DNA of 64,000 nt from Fibrobacterota bacterium (GCA_947482115.1 CANKII010000004.1:1-64000), one strand, 5' to 3'; counted from the first letter of the stretch, positions 1 through 10,368 are shown. Translations and numbers: made by a program. The notes: a model not told the origin generated them from the letters alone.

Positions 1-3000
1 GTCGTGCTGAACGTAAGGCCCGTCGGAAGGGTCGGGGATATCGTGAAACGCGTAGATGTACCCATCACCGACGGAGAGTCCGCTGTAATCGCTGCGTTCT
101 GGTTGAAGTTCGCCGTCGTTACGGGATACGTCAATGCGAACACAGGGGCTGTTGTGGCCTTCTGCGTTTTGAAGCTGAGCTTCACAAAGTCCGCGCTACG
201 GGCAACATTTGAAACTTCCACCTCGTCCAAGGCACCCGTTAAATATCGGGTTGCGGTGGAAGTGGGATCTCGTCCCAAAGTAAATGGGAAAGTCTGGTTC
301 AGCGCAATATTGGCTTCGGTAGTCGCAGTAAAAGTGGCCAACACGCCATCGACATACAAGGCTGCTCCCGCATCCCCCGTCGTGCTGCGAACACCCACCA
401 CATGTTTCCACACTCCGACATTTCCCGCGCCGATTGCCAAAGATGTACCGCCCGGACGCGTTCCATTGTTATGGACAAATTCCCATACGGAACCACTATT
501 TCGCTTGGCCAGTTGGTAATACGGGTCACCCTTGGTCGCGATCATTCCGGAAGTGGTGTTGTTATAAACGCGCACCCACGTCGAGATCGTATAAGGACCC
601 GCCTCGCTGAAGCTCAGAACATTACCCGCCCCGGCTGTGGTCACGGAACCAGGAGCAGAACCGTCCATGACGAAGTACGCACCTGAAGTACCACCGCTCA
701 TGCGCAAACTCTTTCCTTTACCTATCATGCCAGCAGTATCCACAGGCAAGCTGTTGCCCGTGAACGTACCCGTATTGCCCGGTGTTCCGTGAAATTTACG
801 GACAGTCGCATCATGCGCCGTATCCCCAGTTGTCTCACCCAAATGCCACACTCCCTGAAAACCCTTGGCCGTGTCGAATACAGCCGAACTGCTTGAATGA
901 TTTACGGCATCGCTTTTGCCCCAGTACATCTTGATAGTTGTCGCTCCGCCAGCGGTAACCGTGTCGGCCTGAACCCAAATAGCCGCCCCCGTATCTCCAG
1001 TCGCGAAACTCCAACGCTCCACTTCATAAGGAAGGTGCGTGCCACTCACATTGGCGAAGCGAATATCATTGCCAGTCGAAAGAGCCTGTTGGAAAACCGC
1101 CAGGTGTTTGGACGTCAAACGCACCAACACGGGAAACTTCCCCTGTCCTGTCGCAACACCCGCCGCGGAAACGGTTGTATTCAATGTCAAATCAGCAGTA
1201 TAGGCCCATTGCGAATAATCATCTCCTGGTGCCACGGTGATGTTGATGGTATCCATCAAGGAGCCTGTCGCATTCGCGGTTGTGATGATGTAATTGGTGG
1301 CTAAAGCGGTCGCGGCAGCCGTTCCTGAAATCACGCCTGTCGAAGAATTAAGACTTAACCCCGAGGGCAAGGAAGGACTCACCGAAAAAGTCAAACCTTC
1401 TCCCGTAAAGGTCGGAGTAATGCTCACTGCATCCCCTATTTGATAGGATGCCGATGCCGCATAGTTCAGCGCTGTCGGAGCTGCAGGATTCACAGTAAGA
1501 GTGACTGTTTCCGTATCCGAACCCACGAGGTTGGTTGCTGTGACGATATAATTCGTCGTGGCAATAACGGCCGTGGGAGTACCCGAGAAAATACCCGTGG
1601 TCTTGCTGAACGCTATGCCGGTGGGAAGCTTTTTGATTGACGTGGTATCGATCGAATAGCTCGTCACCGTATCGGTTACGGTCGGCGAGTCGTTCACAAT
1701 TGTCGTTCCTTTGACGAACACCGCCGGGTTGGTCGCGTAGTGCAAATTGTTCGGGACTGCAGCGATGTGAATGTTTACCACGGTTGAAGTAGAACCAAAA
1801 GCGTTGGTAAAAGTGACGGTGTCCGGTTGCGTGGATTGCGCCGTGGTGGGGGTCCCCGAAATCACACCCGTGCTGCTGTTAATGGAAAGCCCCGCGGGCA
1901 GCGGAGGAGACACACTGAAGATGCGCACTGTGGTGTCTCCGGTAATCACCGTTGGCGTTGAACTTGTTCCCGGGACATTCGCACCGAACAACAAAGTACT
2001 GGGGGAATACGCCAGGTTACTCGGAGGCCCTGCGTTTGCATTCACTGTGACATTCAACGTTGTCGTCGTGGACCACGCGCTGTCTCCATAAGCTGTCACG
2101 GTGTAAATCCGCGGAGGAAACTCCGCGGAGGGAGCACCGGTAATTGCACCCGTCGTCGTGCTGAAATTGAGACCAGCGGGGAGCGCCGAGTCAATGGCAA
2201 AACGCGTTGCATTTCCCACCACCGTCGGAGAATCCGTGGGAATGGGAATCAGACTCGTATACGCAGGAGACGACACTGGATAGTTCAGATTGAACAACGG
2301 CGTCACACCTGGTTTTTGGTTCACATATTCCAGCTTAATCCAATTGGCACTACGGGGCGTGCTCTGGACGCGAACTTCATCGATCAAACCGTTGAACGGT
2401 TCGGCGACGGAAGCAGGAGGATAAGCAGTAGATGTGTTCCGGGCTCCTATTATCAGTTCATAAGGACTGCAGTCTGTCGCGCGGGTGCCACCAGTGCGAT
2501 TCGCAATGAAAGCTCCGTCCATATAAAGACTGTCAACACCAGCCGCGGTGTAAGTCCCATGAACCAAATGCCAAGCGCCTATGGAAGGATCTGCCGTTGT
2601 TTTGGGACTTGCAATGTTCGCATTTTGATTGAAAACCAAACCGGGATTCGTGCCTTGAAAAGCGTATTTAATGGTTGAACTGCCTCGGCAGATGAGTTTG
2701 GGTACGGCCGTGCCCCAACTATTGGCATTGAACCACATCGACACTGTGAAAGCGGGAAGCAGTGAATCCAGCTTGCCGGCCTTGGCGTTGTTGGTGTTCG
2801 CGCCTCCGTCATCCCTACCGCTTTTATCAATTGCGATGTAACTCGAAGTTGTGCCGGTAAAGGAACGCCCCGTCCCGATTTGACTTGCCGCACTTGTCGT
2901 GCCGGTATTGACCCCGGTAAAAGCATTACTGGTGGCGTCGTTGATATTCCCGGAAGGTTCATTCATATGCCACACTGCCCTGAAATTGTTGGCCGTGTCA

Positions 3001-6000
3001 TACACCGTCGTGGGACGGGAATCGTCCGTGGCGGAACCGTTTCCCCAATACATGCGCACATTGGTGGTGCTATTACCCGCCACGGTGTCGGCCAGAACCC
3101 AAATCGCTGCAGAGGTATCCCCCGGCGCAAAGCTCCAACGCTCCATTTGATACGCAAGGTGGCTACCGCCTGCGTTAGTGAAACGGATGTCCGCACCTGT
3201 GGATTGCGCTTGGTTGAACACCACCGCATGTTTACCCGTCAGACGAACAAGAACGGGAACACTGCCCACGCCTGTCGAGACGTTGGCGCCCGCAGTCGTC
3301 GTATTCAAGGTCATGTCGCTGTGATAAGTCCACGCCGAATAGTCTTCGCCCGCGGTCACCGTGATGTTCACCGTATCCATGCTGGAGCCGGAACTATTGG
3401 TCGCGGTGAATACGTAGTCCGCCGCGCCTTGAGCTGAAGTGGGAGCGCCCGTAATCACACCCGTCGCGGAGTTCAGGCTCAATCCGGAAGGCAGGGATGG
3501 GGAAACGGTGATGACCGGAGTTTCGCCTCCGCTAACTATGACAGGAGCCAGTTTCGAAATGATATCACTGGCACGATAGGATACCGAGGTCGGGGCATAC
3601 GCCACAGTCGGCGCGGCGGGAAGAACCGTGATATTCACCGTAGCGGTAGTGGACCATGCACTGTCGCTCAACGCCGTGATGGTGTAATCCGTGGCAGAGG
3701 ATGCCGTACCACTAGGCGTACCGGTGATAGCACCGGTTGAGCTGCTCAATGTCAAGCCTGCGGGCAAAGTCGGAGACACGGAATAACGAGTCGCATTACC
3801 CGTGACAGATGGACTGTTGGCCGTGATGGGTGAACCGAATGTGTAAGATGCGTTAGGATTTGAGTAAGAAAGATCAAACACAGGAGTGACGCCCGTTTTC
3901 TGGTTCTTATAGGTCAATCGGATCCAGTCGGAAGAACGAACCACATTGGAAATTTCGGGTTCGTCGAAGGTACCCCTGAAATAAGGATCCGCTCCGTAGT
4001 TGGATTTTCCTATCCAAACGTTCGTACGGAGGATATTATCGATGGCGGCTGTTTGGTTCGCCGCCGTGAAAAACGTGGCGCCATTCTGATAAAGGTTCAC
4101 CGTGGGGGTGGTTCCCGTTCCCACCGTGACCACAATATGCTGCCAGACCGGAGCCGTACTACTGGCGGTAAAGGTGGCGCTCGATGTTTTAGTGCCTGCA
4201 GAGGTCCCGGTGGCAAGATGTTGATACCGGATTGTATTTGTGGCACCGGTGACATTGGTATTCATGAACAATTGAATATTGTTCACACCCTCCGAACTGT
4301 TTGCCAGTTCCATCAGATAAGAATTAGCCGCAGTAGGAGCACCAGCTTTTATCCAAAGTGAATAGGTTAGACCCGTGCTAAAGTTACTGTATCCGGCGTA
4401 GCTATTGTTTCCATTTGTAGTGGTGCTAGCACCATTGCCGATGTTCAAATAATCGCTGGTGGCCGCAGGGGCTCCCCTTGTTCCGCCCGCCCGGAGCGTA
4501 TCCGCCTTGCCAATGACTCCATTGGGGATGACATAAGAACCGCCACCGAAAGTTCCCGCATCGTTGGATGGTGTTGCCATCGGGGCTCCAGCCACTGCAT
4601 TGGGACGTGGAGCAATACCCGAGGTGTCTCCCAAATGCCATACACCGACATAGCCGCTGCTGAACACCGCTGCGCCATTGGATCGGCTGGTGGCAGAACC
4701 GTTGCCCCAGTACATTTTGATGGTCGTCGTATTGCTGGCGGCCACATTGTCCGCCGCCACCCAAATGGCCGCAGAAGTGTCTCCGGGAACAAAACTCCAG
4801 CGTTCAATTTGATAGGGCAAATGTGTTCCGCTTCCGTTCGTAAAACGGATGTCCGCGCCATTGGACTGGGCTTGATTGAAAACAGTCGCATGCTTGCCGG
4901 TCAGGCGAACCAGAACCGGGAAGTTCGTCTGCGCCGTGGTCACGCCTGCCGCCAACGTGGACGTATTCAGCGTCATGCTCTTGTTGTAAGTCCAACCCGA
5001 ATAATCTTCCGAGCCGAGCACCGTGATCACCATGGTGGAATCCGTAGCCGAACCCGATGGATTCGATGCCGTGATGGAAACGTTATAGGAGGCTGCGCCT
5101 CCCGAAACAGTTCCCGTGATGGTTCCATCGGCGTTGAGCGTTAAGCCCGCAGGCAGCGAACCCGCAGTCACCGCATAGGTGACCGGAAGAAAAGGTGTGG
5201 TGCCCGATGGTGAGGGTGAGTTGGTGGCAATTGCCTGCCCATCCTCATAAATCGGGGCATTGGCTGAATAGGTAAGCCCAGTCGGCGCGTTGGGCACGGA
5301 GATGAACAGGGAGTCCACGAGGTTAAACACCGTGATCCCGTTCTTGGCGGTGAAGGTGTATTTGGTTGACGTTTGCGCCGTGGTCGGAGTTCCCGACACC
5401 ACACCCGTAAGGGAATCCAACGTCAGACCCGCAGGAAGAGCGGGACTCACGAAGAACTTCACCGGGGTGAACGGATCCGTGCCCGTCACCGTGGCATTAT
5501 CCGCCGTCATCGCCACGTTCTTGCCCAACGTAAGCGTGTGCGTATCGTACGTGAAAGTGGCAATGGGATTCAGCACGGTGATGCTGAGAGGAATTGATGT
5601 ACTGCCTGCGGTATTCGTGACGTAAACGTTGTACGTCGCAGTCGCTGTACCCGTTGTCGGGGTGCCGGAAATGATGCCGGTGGTTCCGTCAATGCTCAAT
5701 CCCGCAGGAAGAGGATCGGAGGTGTAAGTCGCTACAAGTCCGCCCTTGTTCACCGATGGAGTCACCGTGGTACTCGATAGGCTCGCACCGAAGGTGTAGG
5801 TGGTGTTCGAGTAAACGAGATTAAACGGCGCAACACCGTTCACCGTGATGTTGAGCAGCATCGAATCCGCACCGAAACTATTGGTGGCATTAATTTGATA
5901 ATTCGCAGCAGCCGTTGCCACAGTGGGCGTTCCGGAAATGGTACCGGTAGTCGCATTCAAGGTCAAACCGGTTGGCAATGCAGGTGATACCGTCCAGTTG

Positions 6001-7325
6001 AATGAGAAACCCGCAGCCAAGGTTGCAGTATTCGCAGTAATGGCCGTTCCACCATCATAAGAGGCTGGATTGCTGGAATAGGTAATGCCTGAGGGAGGAT
6101 TAGTATTGCCGTTTTGTGTCACTCCCAACGTTAGAGCGGTTGCGCCGGGTTTTTGGGTCTGATAGCTGAGCTTGACCCAATTCGAATCTCGCGATGCATT
6201 TGCAAATTCCAATTCATCCATGGACCCAGCAAAGGCGGAGTCCGTGGTGCTTTCGAATGCCCGACCGATGAATGCATAATTACGCGACACAGACGGTAAA
6301 GGGCTTGCAGCCGCGGCAATGATCGTACCCGCGCTGTTTAGAACTCCGTTGTAATACTTGTAAAGAGTGTCCGACACCGGGCCTCGAGATACGACACAAG
6401 TGATGTGAATCCAAGTATTCAAGCTCAGGTTGCTACCACCGGTATTGCTTCCCACATAGGTATTGGTGCCTGCTGGGCTCGTGCTATAACGGAAATACAT
6501 CACAGACGCTGTGGTGGACGTGTTGCTTGGAATGGTTTGAAGCGCACCGGCTGGATTCGCTGCGCCAGGAGTGCTGGATTGAAGATGGAAGTGCCTTTTG
6601 TTCTGACCAAAGCGCGTATGATTAGCCCAAAAGGAAACAGTAAACTTCCCATTCGGAAAATCATACGCATTAGTGGCCGTACCACTGTCGATCATCATGT
6701 AGGTGCCGTTTCCACCTGTCAGGGTAACCGTGCCACCCAAAAGAGTATCGGCCGATCCAATGACACCATTTTTTACGGGATTATAACTGACCGGATAATT
6801 GCGAGGTTTTGCCGTGAGCGTGGAATAAAGCGTGGAGTTGGGGCGTGGATTGAGCCCCGATGTATCGCCCATGTGCCAGACACTTCTAAATCCATTCGCA
6901 GTATCGAACACGATGGGACCATTCGACTCCGACGTGGCCAAAGCTTTTCCCCACCACATACGAAACTTGGTATTGCTGTTTCCCACCACGCTGGGAACCA
7001 ACACCCAGATCTCCGCAGCGGAAGCAGTCCAACGCTCGATTTGATAGGAAAGCGCGGTGTTTCCAGTGGAATCGGAAAAACGCAAATCCGCACCACCCGC
7101 AAGAGCCGCCGAAAGCACATTGCTCCCGTGGGCTGAATCGGCATTGGTCAAGCGAACCAGAACGGGAAAATTGGCCACACTTCCAATAACGTTGGCACCA
7201 CCACTGGTGGTATTGATGGTAACGTCCCGGTAATTGGACCAGGTATCGTAGGGACCCGCGAATGCTGAAACAGACAATGCCAAAACAGCCAGAAGTCCGA
7301 TTTTTTTACCGAGATTCATCTTCAT
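1..7325 (-). CDS. Giant secreted DUF2341/LamG-like multidomain protein (3' end outside the window)
   Basis: One open frame runs without a stop from the ATG at 7325 to the window edge, about 2441 codons; the C-terminus is missing. AAGGAGG lies about 9 bases before the ATG, and the product opens with a signal peptide (MKMNLGKKIGLLAVLALSVS, cleavage after AFA). Four similar modules follow. Each begins with a DUF2341-like block carrying FPVLVRL or VPVLVRL (near 7165, 4915, 3250 and 1130), continues with an MYWG-type strand and a VWHLGD or VWHMN turn, and ends in a concanavalin-like LamG fold. Between modules are runs of roughly 85-residue putative Ig repeats (LPAGL..NSTTGVISGTPT pattern): about four at 6110-5030, two at 3900-3360 and four at 2290-1240. 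This architecture is typical of surface adhesins or polysaccharide-binding proteins; the ligand is unknown. No catalytic motif was seen. Confidence 0.85.
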   Translation of the reverse strand, partial: MKMNLGKKIGLLAVLALSVSAFAGPYDTWSNYRDVTINTTSGGANVIGSVANFPVLVRLTNADSAHGSNVLSAALAGGADLRFSDSTGNTALSYQIERWTASAAEIWVLVPSVVGNSNTKFRMWWGKALATSESNGPIVFDTANGFRSVWHMGDTSGLNPRPNSTLYSTLTAKPRNYPVSYNPVKNGVIGSADTLLGGTVTLTGGNGTYMMIDSGTATNAYDFPNGKFTVSFWANHTRFGQNKRHFHLQSSTPGAANPAGALQTIPSNTSTTASVMYFRYSTSPAGTNTYVGSNTGGSNLSLNTWIHITCVVSRGPVSDTLYKYYNGVLNSAGTIIAAAASPLPSVSRNYAFIGRAFESTTDSAFAGSMDELEFANASRDSNWVKLSYQTQKPGATALTLGVTQNGNTNPPSGITYSSNPASYDGGTAITANTATLAAGFSFNWTVSPALPTGLTLNATTGTISGTPTVATAAANYQINATNSFGADSMLLNITVNGVAPFNLVYSNTTYTFGASLSSTTVTPSVNKGGLVATYTSDPLPAGLSIDGTTGIISGTPTTGTATATYNVYVTNTAGSTSIPLSITVLNPIATFTYDTHTLTLGKNVAMTADNATVTGTDPFTPVKFFVSPALPAGLTLDSLTGVVSGTPTTAQTSTKYTFTAKNGITVFNLVDSLFISVPNAPTGLTYSANAPIYEDGQAIATNSPSPSGTTPFLPVTYAVTAGSLPAGLTLNADGTITGTVSGGAASYNVSITASNPSGSATDSTMVITVLGSEDYSGWTYNKSMTLNTSTLAAGVTTAQTNFPVLVRLTGKHATVFNQAQSNGADIRFTNGSGTHLPYQIERWSFVPGDTSAAIWVAADNVAASNTTTIKMYWGNGSATSRSNGAAVFSSGYVGVWHLGDTSGIAPRPNAVAGAPMATPSNDAGTFGGGSYVIPNGVIGKADTLRAGGTRGAPAATSDYLNIGNGASTTTNGNNSYAGYSNFSTGLTYSLWIKAGAPTAANSYLMELANSSEGVNNIQLFMNTNVTGATNTIRYQHLATGTSAGTKTSSATFTASSTAPVWQHIVVTVGTGTTPTVNLYQNGATFFTAANQTAAIDNILRTNVWIGKSNYGADPYFRGTFDEPEISNVVRSSDWIRLTYKNQKTGVTPVFDLSYSNPNASYTFGSPITANSPSVTGNATRYSVSPTLPAGLTLSSSTGAITGTPSGTASSATDYTITALSDSAWSTTATVNITVLPAAPTVAYAPTSVSYRASDIISKLAPVIVSGGETPVITVSPSLPSGLSLNSATGVITGAPTSAQGAADYVFTATNSSGSSMDTVNITVTAGEDYSAWTYHSDMTLNTTTAGANVSTGVGSVPVLVRLTGKHAVVFNQAQSTGADIRFTNAGGSHLAYQMERWSFAPGDTSAAIWVLADTVAGNSTTNVRMYWGNGSATDDSRPTTVYDTANNFRAVWHMNEPSGNINDATSNAFTGVNTGTTSAASQIGTGRSFTGTTSSYIAIDKSGRDDGGANTNNAKAGKLDSLLPAFTVSMWFNANSWGTAVPKLICRGSSTIKYAFQGTNPGLVFNQNANIASPKTTADPSIGAWHLVHGTYTAAGVDSLYMDGAFIANRTGGTRATDCSPYELIIGARNTSTAYPPASVAEPFNGLIDEVRVQSTPRSANWIKLEYVNQKPGVTPLFNLNYPVSSPAYTSLIPIPTDSPTVVGNATRFAIDSALPAGLNFSTTTGAITGAPSAEFPPRIYTVTAYGDSAWSTTTTLNVTVNANAGPPSNLAYSPSTLLFGANVPGTSSTPTVITGDTTVRIFSVSPPLPAGLSINSSTGVISGTPTTAQSTQPDTVTFTNAFGSTSTVVNIHIAAVPNNLHYATNPAVFVKGTTIVNDSPTVTDTVTSYSIDTTSIKKLPTGIAFSKTTGIFSGTPTAVIATTNYIVTATNLVGSDTETVTLTVNPAAPTALNYAASASYQIGDAVSITPTFTGEGLTFSVSPSLPSGLSLNSSTGVISGTAAATALATNYIITTANATGSLMDTINITVAPGDDYSQWAYTADLTLNTTVSAAGVATGQGKFPVLVRLTSKHLAVFQQALSTGNDIRFANVSGTHLPYEVERWSFATGDTGAAIWVQADTVTAGGATTIKMYWGKSDAVNHSSSSAVFDTAKGFQGVWHLGETTGDTAHDATVRKFHGTPGNTGTFTGNSLPVDTAGMIGKGKSLRMSGGTSGAYFVMDGSAPGSVTTAGAGNVLSFSEAGPYTISTWVRVYNNTTSGMIATKGDPYYQLAKRNSGSVWEFVHNNGTRPGGTSLAIGAGNVGVWKHVVGVRSTTGDAGAALYVDGVLATFTATTEANIALNQTFPFTLGRDPTSTATRYLTGALDEVEVSNVARSADFVKLSFKTQKATTAPVFALTYPVTTANFNQNAAITADSPSVMGTSTRFTISPTLPTGLTFST

Positions 7326-7701
7326 GTTTCCAGTCCTCCTTAGACCCTAAATCCTGTTGCCCGTGAAACGCCACGGACAAAACAAGCCACTACTCACACA
7401 CAAACAGGGGGAGGAAAAGTCCAACCCCTCTCTGAGAACATTTTTAAAAGACACAAATCGCAAAAAAGGAAAACTTTCCAGACTGAGCATCCGGATTTCA
7501 GGAATATATCTCCGGATGAATGCGGGATGTTATCCTTTCCATCTTCCAGTCCTGTTTATAGCACAAATTGCGGAAAATTATTTCCAACCCTTTGGTTTTA
7601 TGGAAATTACGCCAAATAGGGCAAAAAACTAACTGCCCTTACCAATGATGATCACGATGTCATCATTCACGCATGTTTTAAATGAGAGTTACCACAGTGA
7701 T
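7326..7701. other. Intergenic region upstream of the giant gene
   Basis: These 376 bases hold no convincing gene. A 91-codon plus-strand frame (7357-7632) has no ribosome site and no recognisable sequence. The stretch is more AT-rich than its surroundings and must carry the promoter of the giant gene. A perfect 8-bp inverted repeat, AATGATGA-N8-TCATCATT, lies at 7644-7667, about 35 bases after the stop of the Mur-ligase gene. It could be an operator or weak terminator, but no T-tract follows it on the minus strand. Confidence 0.5.
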
Positions 7702-9093
7702 TTAAAGGAATTTGTTCCGAATCAACCGAAATAATTCTTCGGCAAACCGGCCCAAATCCGGGTCCCGAGCTCCCATGCTGATGACGAAGTCTCCAGACTG
7801 GGTCTCCCCTGCCACCGCTTCCAAAACTTCCACCTTGGTCGGCAGAAAACGACCGATGGATTTTTGCGTATTGAGGTAGGCGATCAAATCCGCCGAAGAA
7901 ATACTTTTGTCCGCCGTGCCGCCGACGTAATAAATCTCGGGAAAGAAAACCCGATCGTTCACATCCAGCACTTCGGCAATCGAGTCCATGATATCCCGTC
8001 CCACCAATTTCATCGGCGCAAATCCATGCGGATGAAAGATCGCGAGCACGCGGCGGTTTTCCCCGTGCAGCTTTCCCTTCGCGGTTTCCAATGCGGCCTT
8101 TACTTTCGCGGGATTATGGGCAAAATCATCGACCACGGTAATCCCGCGAACTTCGCCAACTCGAATGAAGCGGCGTTCTACGCCCTTGAATTGTCGCAAA
8201 CCCTTCGCGCAAGCCGCGAAGGAAATTCCCAGGAGTTTCCCTAACGCAATGGCAGCCAGCGCATTTTCAACGTTGTAGCGACCGGGAACATTCAATTCAA
8301 AATCAACACCGCCCAGACTAAACCGGGAATTCCATTCCTCCAAAACCAAATTCCCAAGTCGTAGCCCGTCGACGGATTCGCGATCAAACAACATGTCGCC
8401 TTCATGCTTGAAAACCATGCAACGCGGTTCCCCGGAGTTGATCACGGCGCGTTTGCTTTGGGAACGAAAGGTTTGGAACAAGGGCATGAGCGCTTCGATT
8501 TCCTGATGATCCTTGTCGATGTTCAACAGGACTCCCACTTCAGGCCGGTAGCGCGTCAAACTGCCGTCGGATTCATCCGCTTCAATCACCAGCCATTCCC
8601 CGGAACCTGCAGCGGCATTACCCAACAGTCCACGCGATTCCAGCGAAATCAGATTGGCACCGGTGATCAGCGAAGGCGCGAGTCCTCCAGCTTCCAGCAC
8701 ATGATACATCATGCCGGCGACGGTGGATTTTCCGGAAGTTCCGGCTACGGCAACCGTTTTCTTCCCGGAACAAATGCGGGCCAGCAATTCGGATCGATGC
8801 AGAAGCGGAATCCCCAAATCGCGGGCGCGGCGGATTTCAGGATTGTCAGATTCAATGGCCGTGGAAACAATCAGCGCAGTATGCGTTGCATCCAAACCAC
8901 TGCCGTCCTGCGGAAGAATTTGGATTCCGTGTCGTTCAAAATAGGCGCGTTTTTCCTGTTCCGTTCCGCGATCAAAAACACGGTCGGAACCGGAAACGGC
9001 ATGTCCGGCAAAACGCAGATATTGGGCCAGTGCGCTCATGCCGCCGCCCGCGAGGCCGGAGAAATGACAATAATTCAGGGAGGGTTCGGACAC
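7702..9093 (-). CDS. MurC/Mpl-family Mur ligase
   Basis: 463 residues with the three-domain Mur-ligase layout. The N-terminal Rossmann-like domain has GLAGGGMSALA and a GSD at about residue 36. The central ATPase domain has a P-loop reading GTSGKST (about residue 117), EADESDGSL and NIDKDH. The C-terminal domain has DDFAHNPAKV and ends SMGARD. MurC and Mpl add L-alanine or a recycled tripeptide to UDP-MurNAc in the cytoplasm. The domain 1 start resembles MurC/Mpl rather than MurD, E or F. The P-loop is unusual: canonical MurC/Mpl read GTHGKTT. The gene is not in a division-wall cluster here, so a recycling (Mpl-like) or specialised ligase is as likely as the essential MurC; I therefore give no symbol. 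It is divergent from lolA. Confidence 0.8.
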   Translation of the reverse strand: MSEPSLNYCHFSGLAGGGMSALAQYLRFAGHAVSGSDRVFDRGTEQEKRAYFERHGIQILPQDGSGLDATHTALIVSTAIESDNPEIRRARDLGIPLLHRSELLARICSGKKTVAVAGTSGKSTVAGMMYHVLEAGGLAPSLITGANLISLESRGLLGNAAAGSGEWLVIEADESDGSLTRYRPEVGVLLNIDKDHQEIEALMPLFQTFRSQSKRAVINSGEPRCMVFKHEGDMLFDRESVDGLRLGNLVLEEWNSRFSLGGVDFELNVPGRYNVENALAAIALGKLLGISFAACAKGLRQFKGVERRFIRVGEVRGITVVDDFAHNPAKVKAALETAKGKLHGENRRVLAIFHPHGFAPMKLVGRDIMDSIAEVLDVNDRVFFPEIYYVGGTADKSISSADLIAYLNTQKSIGRFLPTKVEVLEAVAGETQSGDFVISMGARDPDLGRFAEELFRLIRNKFL

Positions 9094-9150
9094 GATTCAT
9101 CCACTTTCATTAGGACACGAAACTAGGAATTCGTATATATCTCCCACAGC

Positions 9151-9795
9151 ATGAAACTCCCGTTCTTTTCATCCATCCTTCTGACAGTTCTTTTGGGATT
9201 TACGATTCCTTACGCGCAAACATCTTCAGATTCCGCGACATGGCGCGATGCGAAACGCGTATTGGACGGACTCGCAAAACAGCACCGCGCTTCGAAAAAT
9301 TTTTCCCTCAAGTTTGAGACCCGCGCCACGGGTTCCGACGGCGGGCTTATGCCGTCCAGCAAGGGAACTCTTTTAGTCGCCGACTCGGGGCGATTCCGGC
9401 TTGAGTCCGCCACAGGCGTGGTGGTTTGCAATGGCTCCACTTTGTGGCAGTATTTCCCCGCCAACAAGCAGGTGATTGTAAAGCAGGCTTCGGAAGCGGG
9501 AGAAGCAGGAGGAATTCTGCTGCGTTTTCTGCAGGCCAAACCTTTGCGCGCGGGGCGGGAGCGTGGGAGTTCCCTGCGCATTCTTCTCGATCCCTCCAGC
9601 GTGGGACAAAGCCTCGACAGCCTCATACTCACAATCGATACGGATAAACCCGCCGTCCGCAGCGTGGAGACGCAAGACCCAGCCGGAAATCGCCTGACTT
9701 ATCTCGTAAAATCACTTCGCTATGATACACACCCAAACAACAAGACTTTTACGTTTCAAGCTCCTGCGGGAGTTGAAACCGTGGACATGCGGTAA
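9151..9795 (+). CDS. lolA: Outer-membrane lipoprotein carrier protein LolA
   Basis: 214 residues, starting MKLPFFSSILLTVLLGFTIP with a signal peptide cleaved near AQT, so the protein is periplasmic. The body matches LolA: SKNFSLKFETR, KGTLLVADSGRFRLE, CNGSTLWQYFPANKQVIVKQ, then strands ending TFTFQAPAGVETVD. LolA shuttles lipoproteins from the LolCDE or LolDF exporter in the inner membrane to the outer membrane. The matching lolD and lolE genes lie at 32-34 kb. No lolB is seen, which is usual outside Proteobacteria. The gene stands alone after a short divergent region, and a hairpin element follows its stop. Confidence 0.88.
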   Translation: MKLPFFSSILLTVLLGFTIPYAQTSSDSATWRDAKRVLDGLAKQHRASKNFSLKFETRATGSDGGLMPSSKGTLLVADSGRFRLESATGVVVCNGSTLWQYFPANKQVIVKQASEAGEAGGILLRFLQAKPLRAGRERGSSLRILLDPSSVGQSLDSLILTIDTDKPAVRSVETQDPAGNRLTYLVKSLRYDTHPNNKTFTFQAPAGVETVDMR

Positions 9796-9813
9796 TTTGT
9801 AAATTGAAACACT

Positions 9814-9861
9814 GACCCCTGAGCTTGCCTGTGGTGAGCTTGTCGAATCCATCGAAGGGTC
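9814..9861. repeat. Dispersed TTCGA/GAGC-type hairpin element after lolA
   Basis: A GACCC/GGGTC stem encloses CTGAGCTTG and GAGCTTGTCGAA motifs. The same core words recur in the elements at 43765-43819, 47234-47301 and 60031-60122. It lies 18 bases after the lolA stop, so it may also help end transcription or protect the 3' end. Confidence 0.6.
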
Positions 9862-9876
9862 GCGAAAGATTCAAAA

Positions 9877-10368
9877 ATGGCCAACGAATATTCATTTGAC
9901 ATCGTATGCGAAGCGGACGTTGAGGAATTGCGCAATGCCGTGCAACACACCCAGAAGGAAATCGCCAACCGTTTCGATTTCAAGAACGGCAAGTCCTCCA
10001 TCGAGTATACCAAGGAGGCGATCACCTTGATCTCGGATGACGAATACAAACTGAGCCAGTTGCGCGATGTGTTTGAAAACAAATTGATCAAGCGCGGACT
10101 GGAAATCAAAATGGTTTCCTATTCCGAACCCGAGGCGGGCGGGAAGCTGACCATGCGGCAAACCGCGAGCCTTCAGGACGGCATCGCCCAGGAAGACGCC
10201 AAAAAAATCGTCAAGCTGATCAAGGATTTGAAAATCAAGGTTCAGACTTCGATTCAGGGCGAGAAATTGCGCATCACCGGCAAGGACAAGGATGATTTGC
10301 AGGTCTGCATGCAGGCCATACGTTCCGCCAATTTCGATTTCTCCTGCCAGTTCACCAATTACCGGTAA
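9877..10368 (+). CDS. yajQ: YajQ-family nucleotide-binding protein
   Basis: 163 residues, the usual YajQ length, from the MANEYSFDIVCEAD start to the C-terminal FSCQFTNYR. Characteristic blocks are IANRFDFKNGKSSI, KLIKRGLEI, AKKIVKLIKDLKIKVQ and SIQGEKLRITGKDKDDLQ. YajQ proteins are cytosolic, with a tandem ferredoxin-like fold; some bind cyclic di-GMP and partner with transcription regulators, others bind tRNA or GTP. No partner is identifiable here. It follows lolA after 81 bases that contain a dispersed hairpin element, so it may have its own promoter. Confidence 0.92.
   Translation: MANEYSFDIVCEADVEELRNAVQHTQKEIANRFDFKNGKSSIEYTKEAITLISDDEYKLSQLRDVFENKLIKRGLEIKMVSYSEPEAGGKLTMRQTASLQDGIAQEDAKKIVKLIKDLKIKVQTSIQGEKLRITGKDKDDLQVCMQAIRSANFDFSCQFTNYR

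Noticed and set aside
7357-7632. A 91-codon plus-strand frame in the only long intergenic region.
   Set aside because: No ribosome site, no recognisable sequence, unusual composition; more likely promoter DNA.
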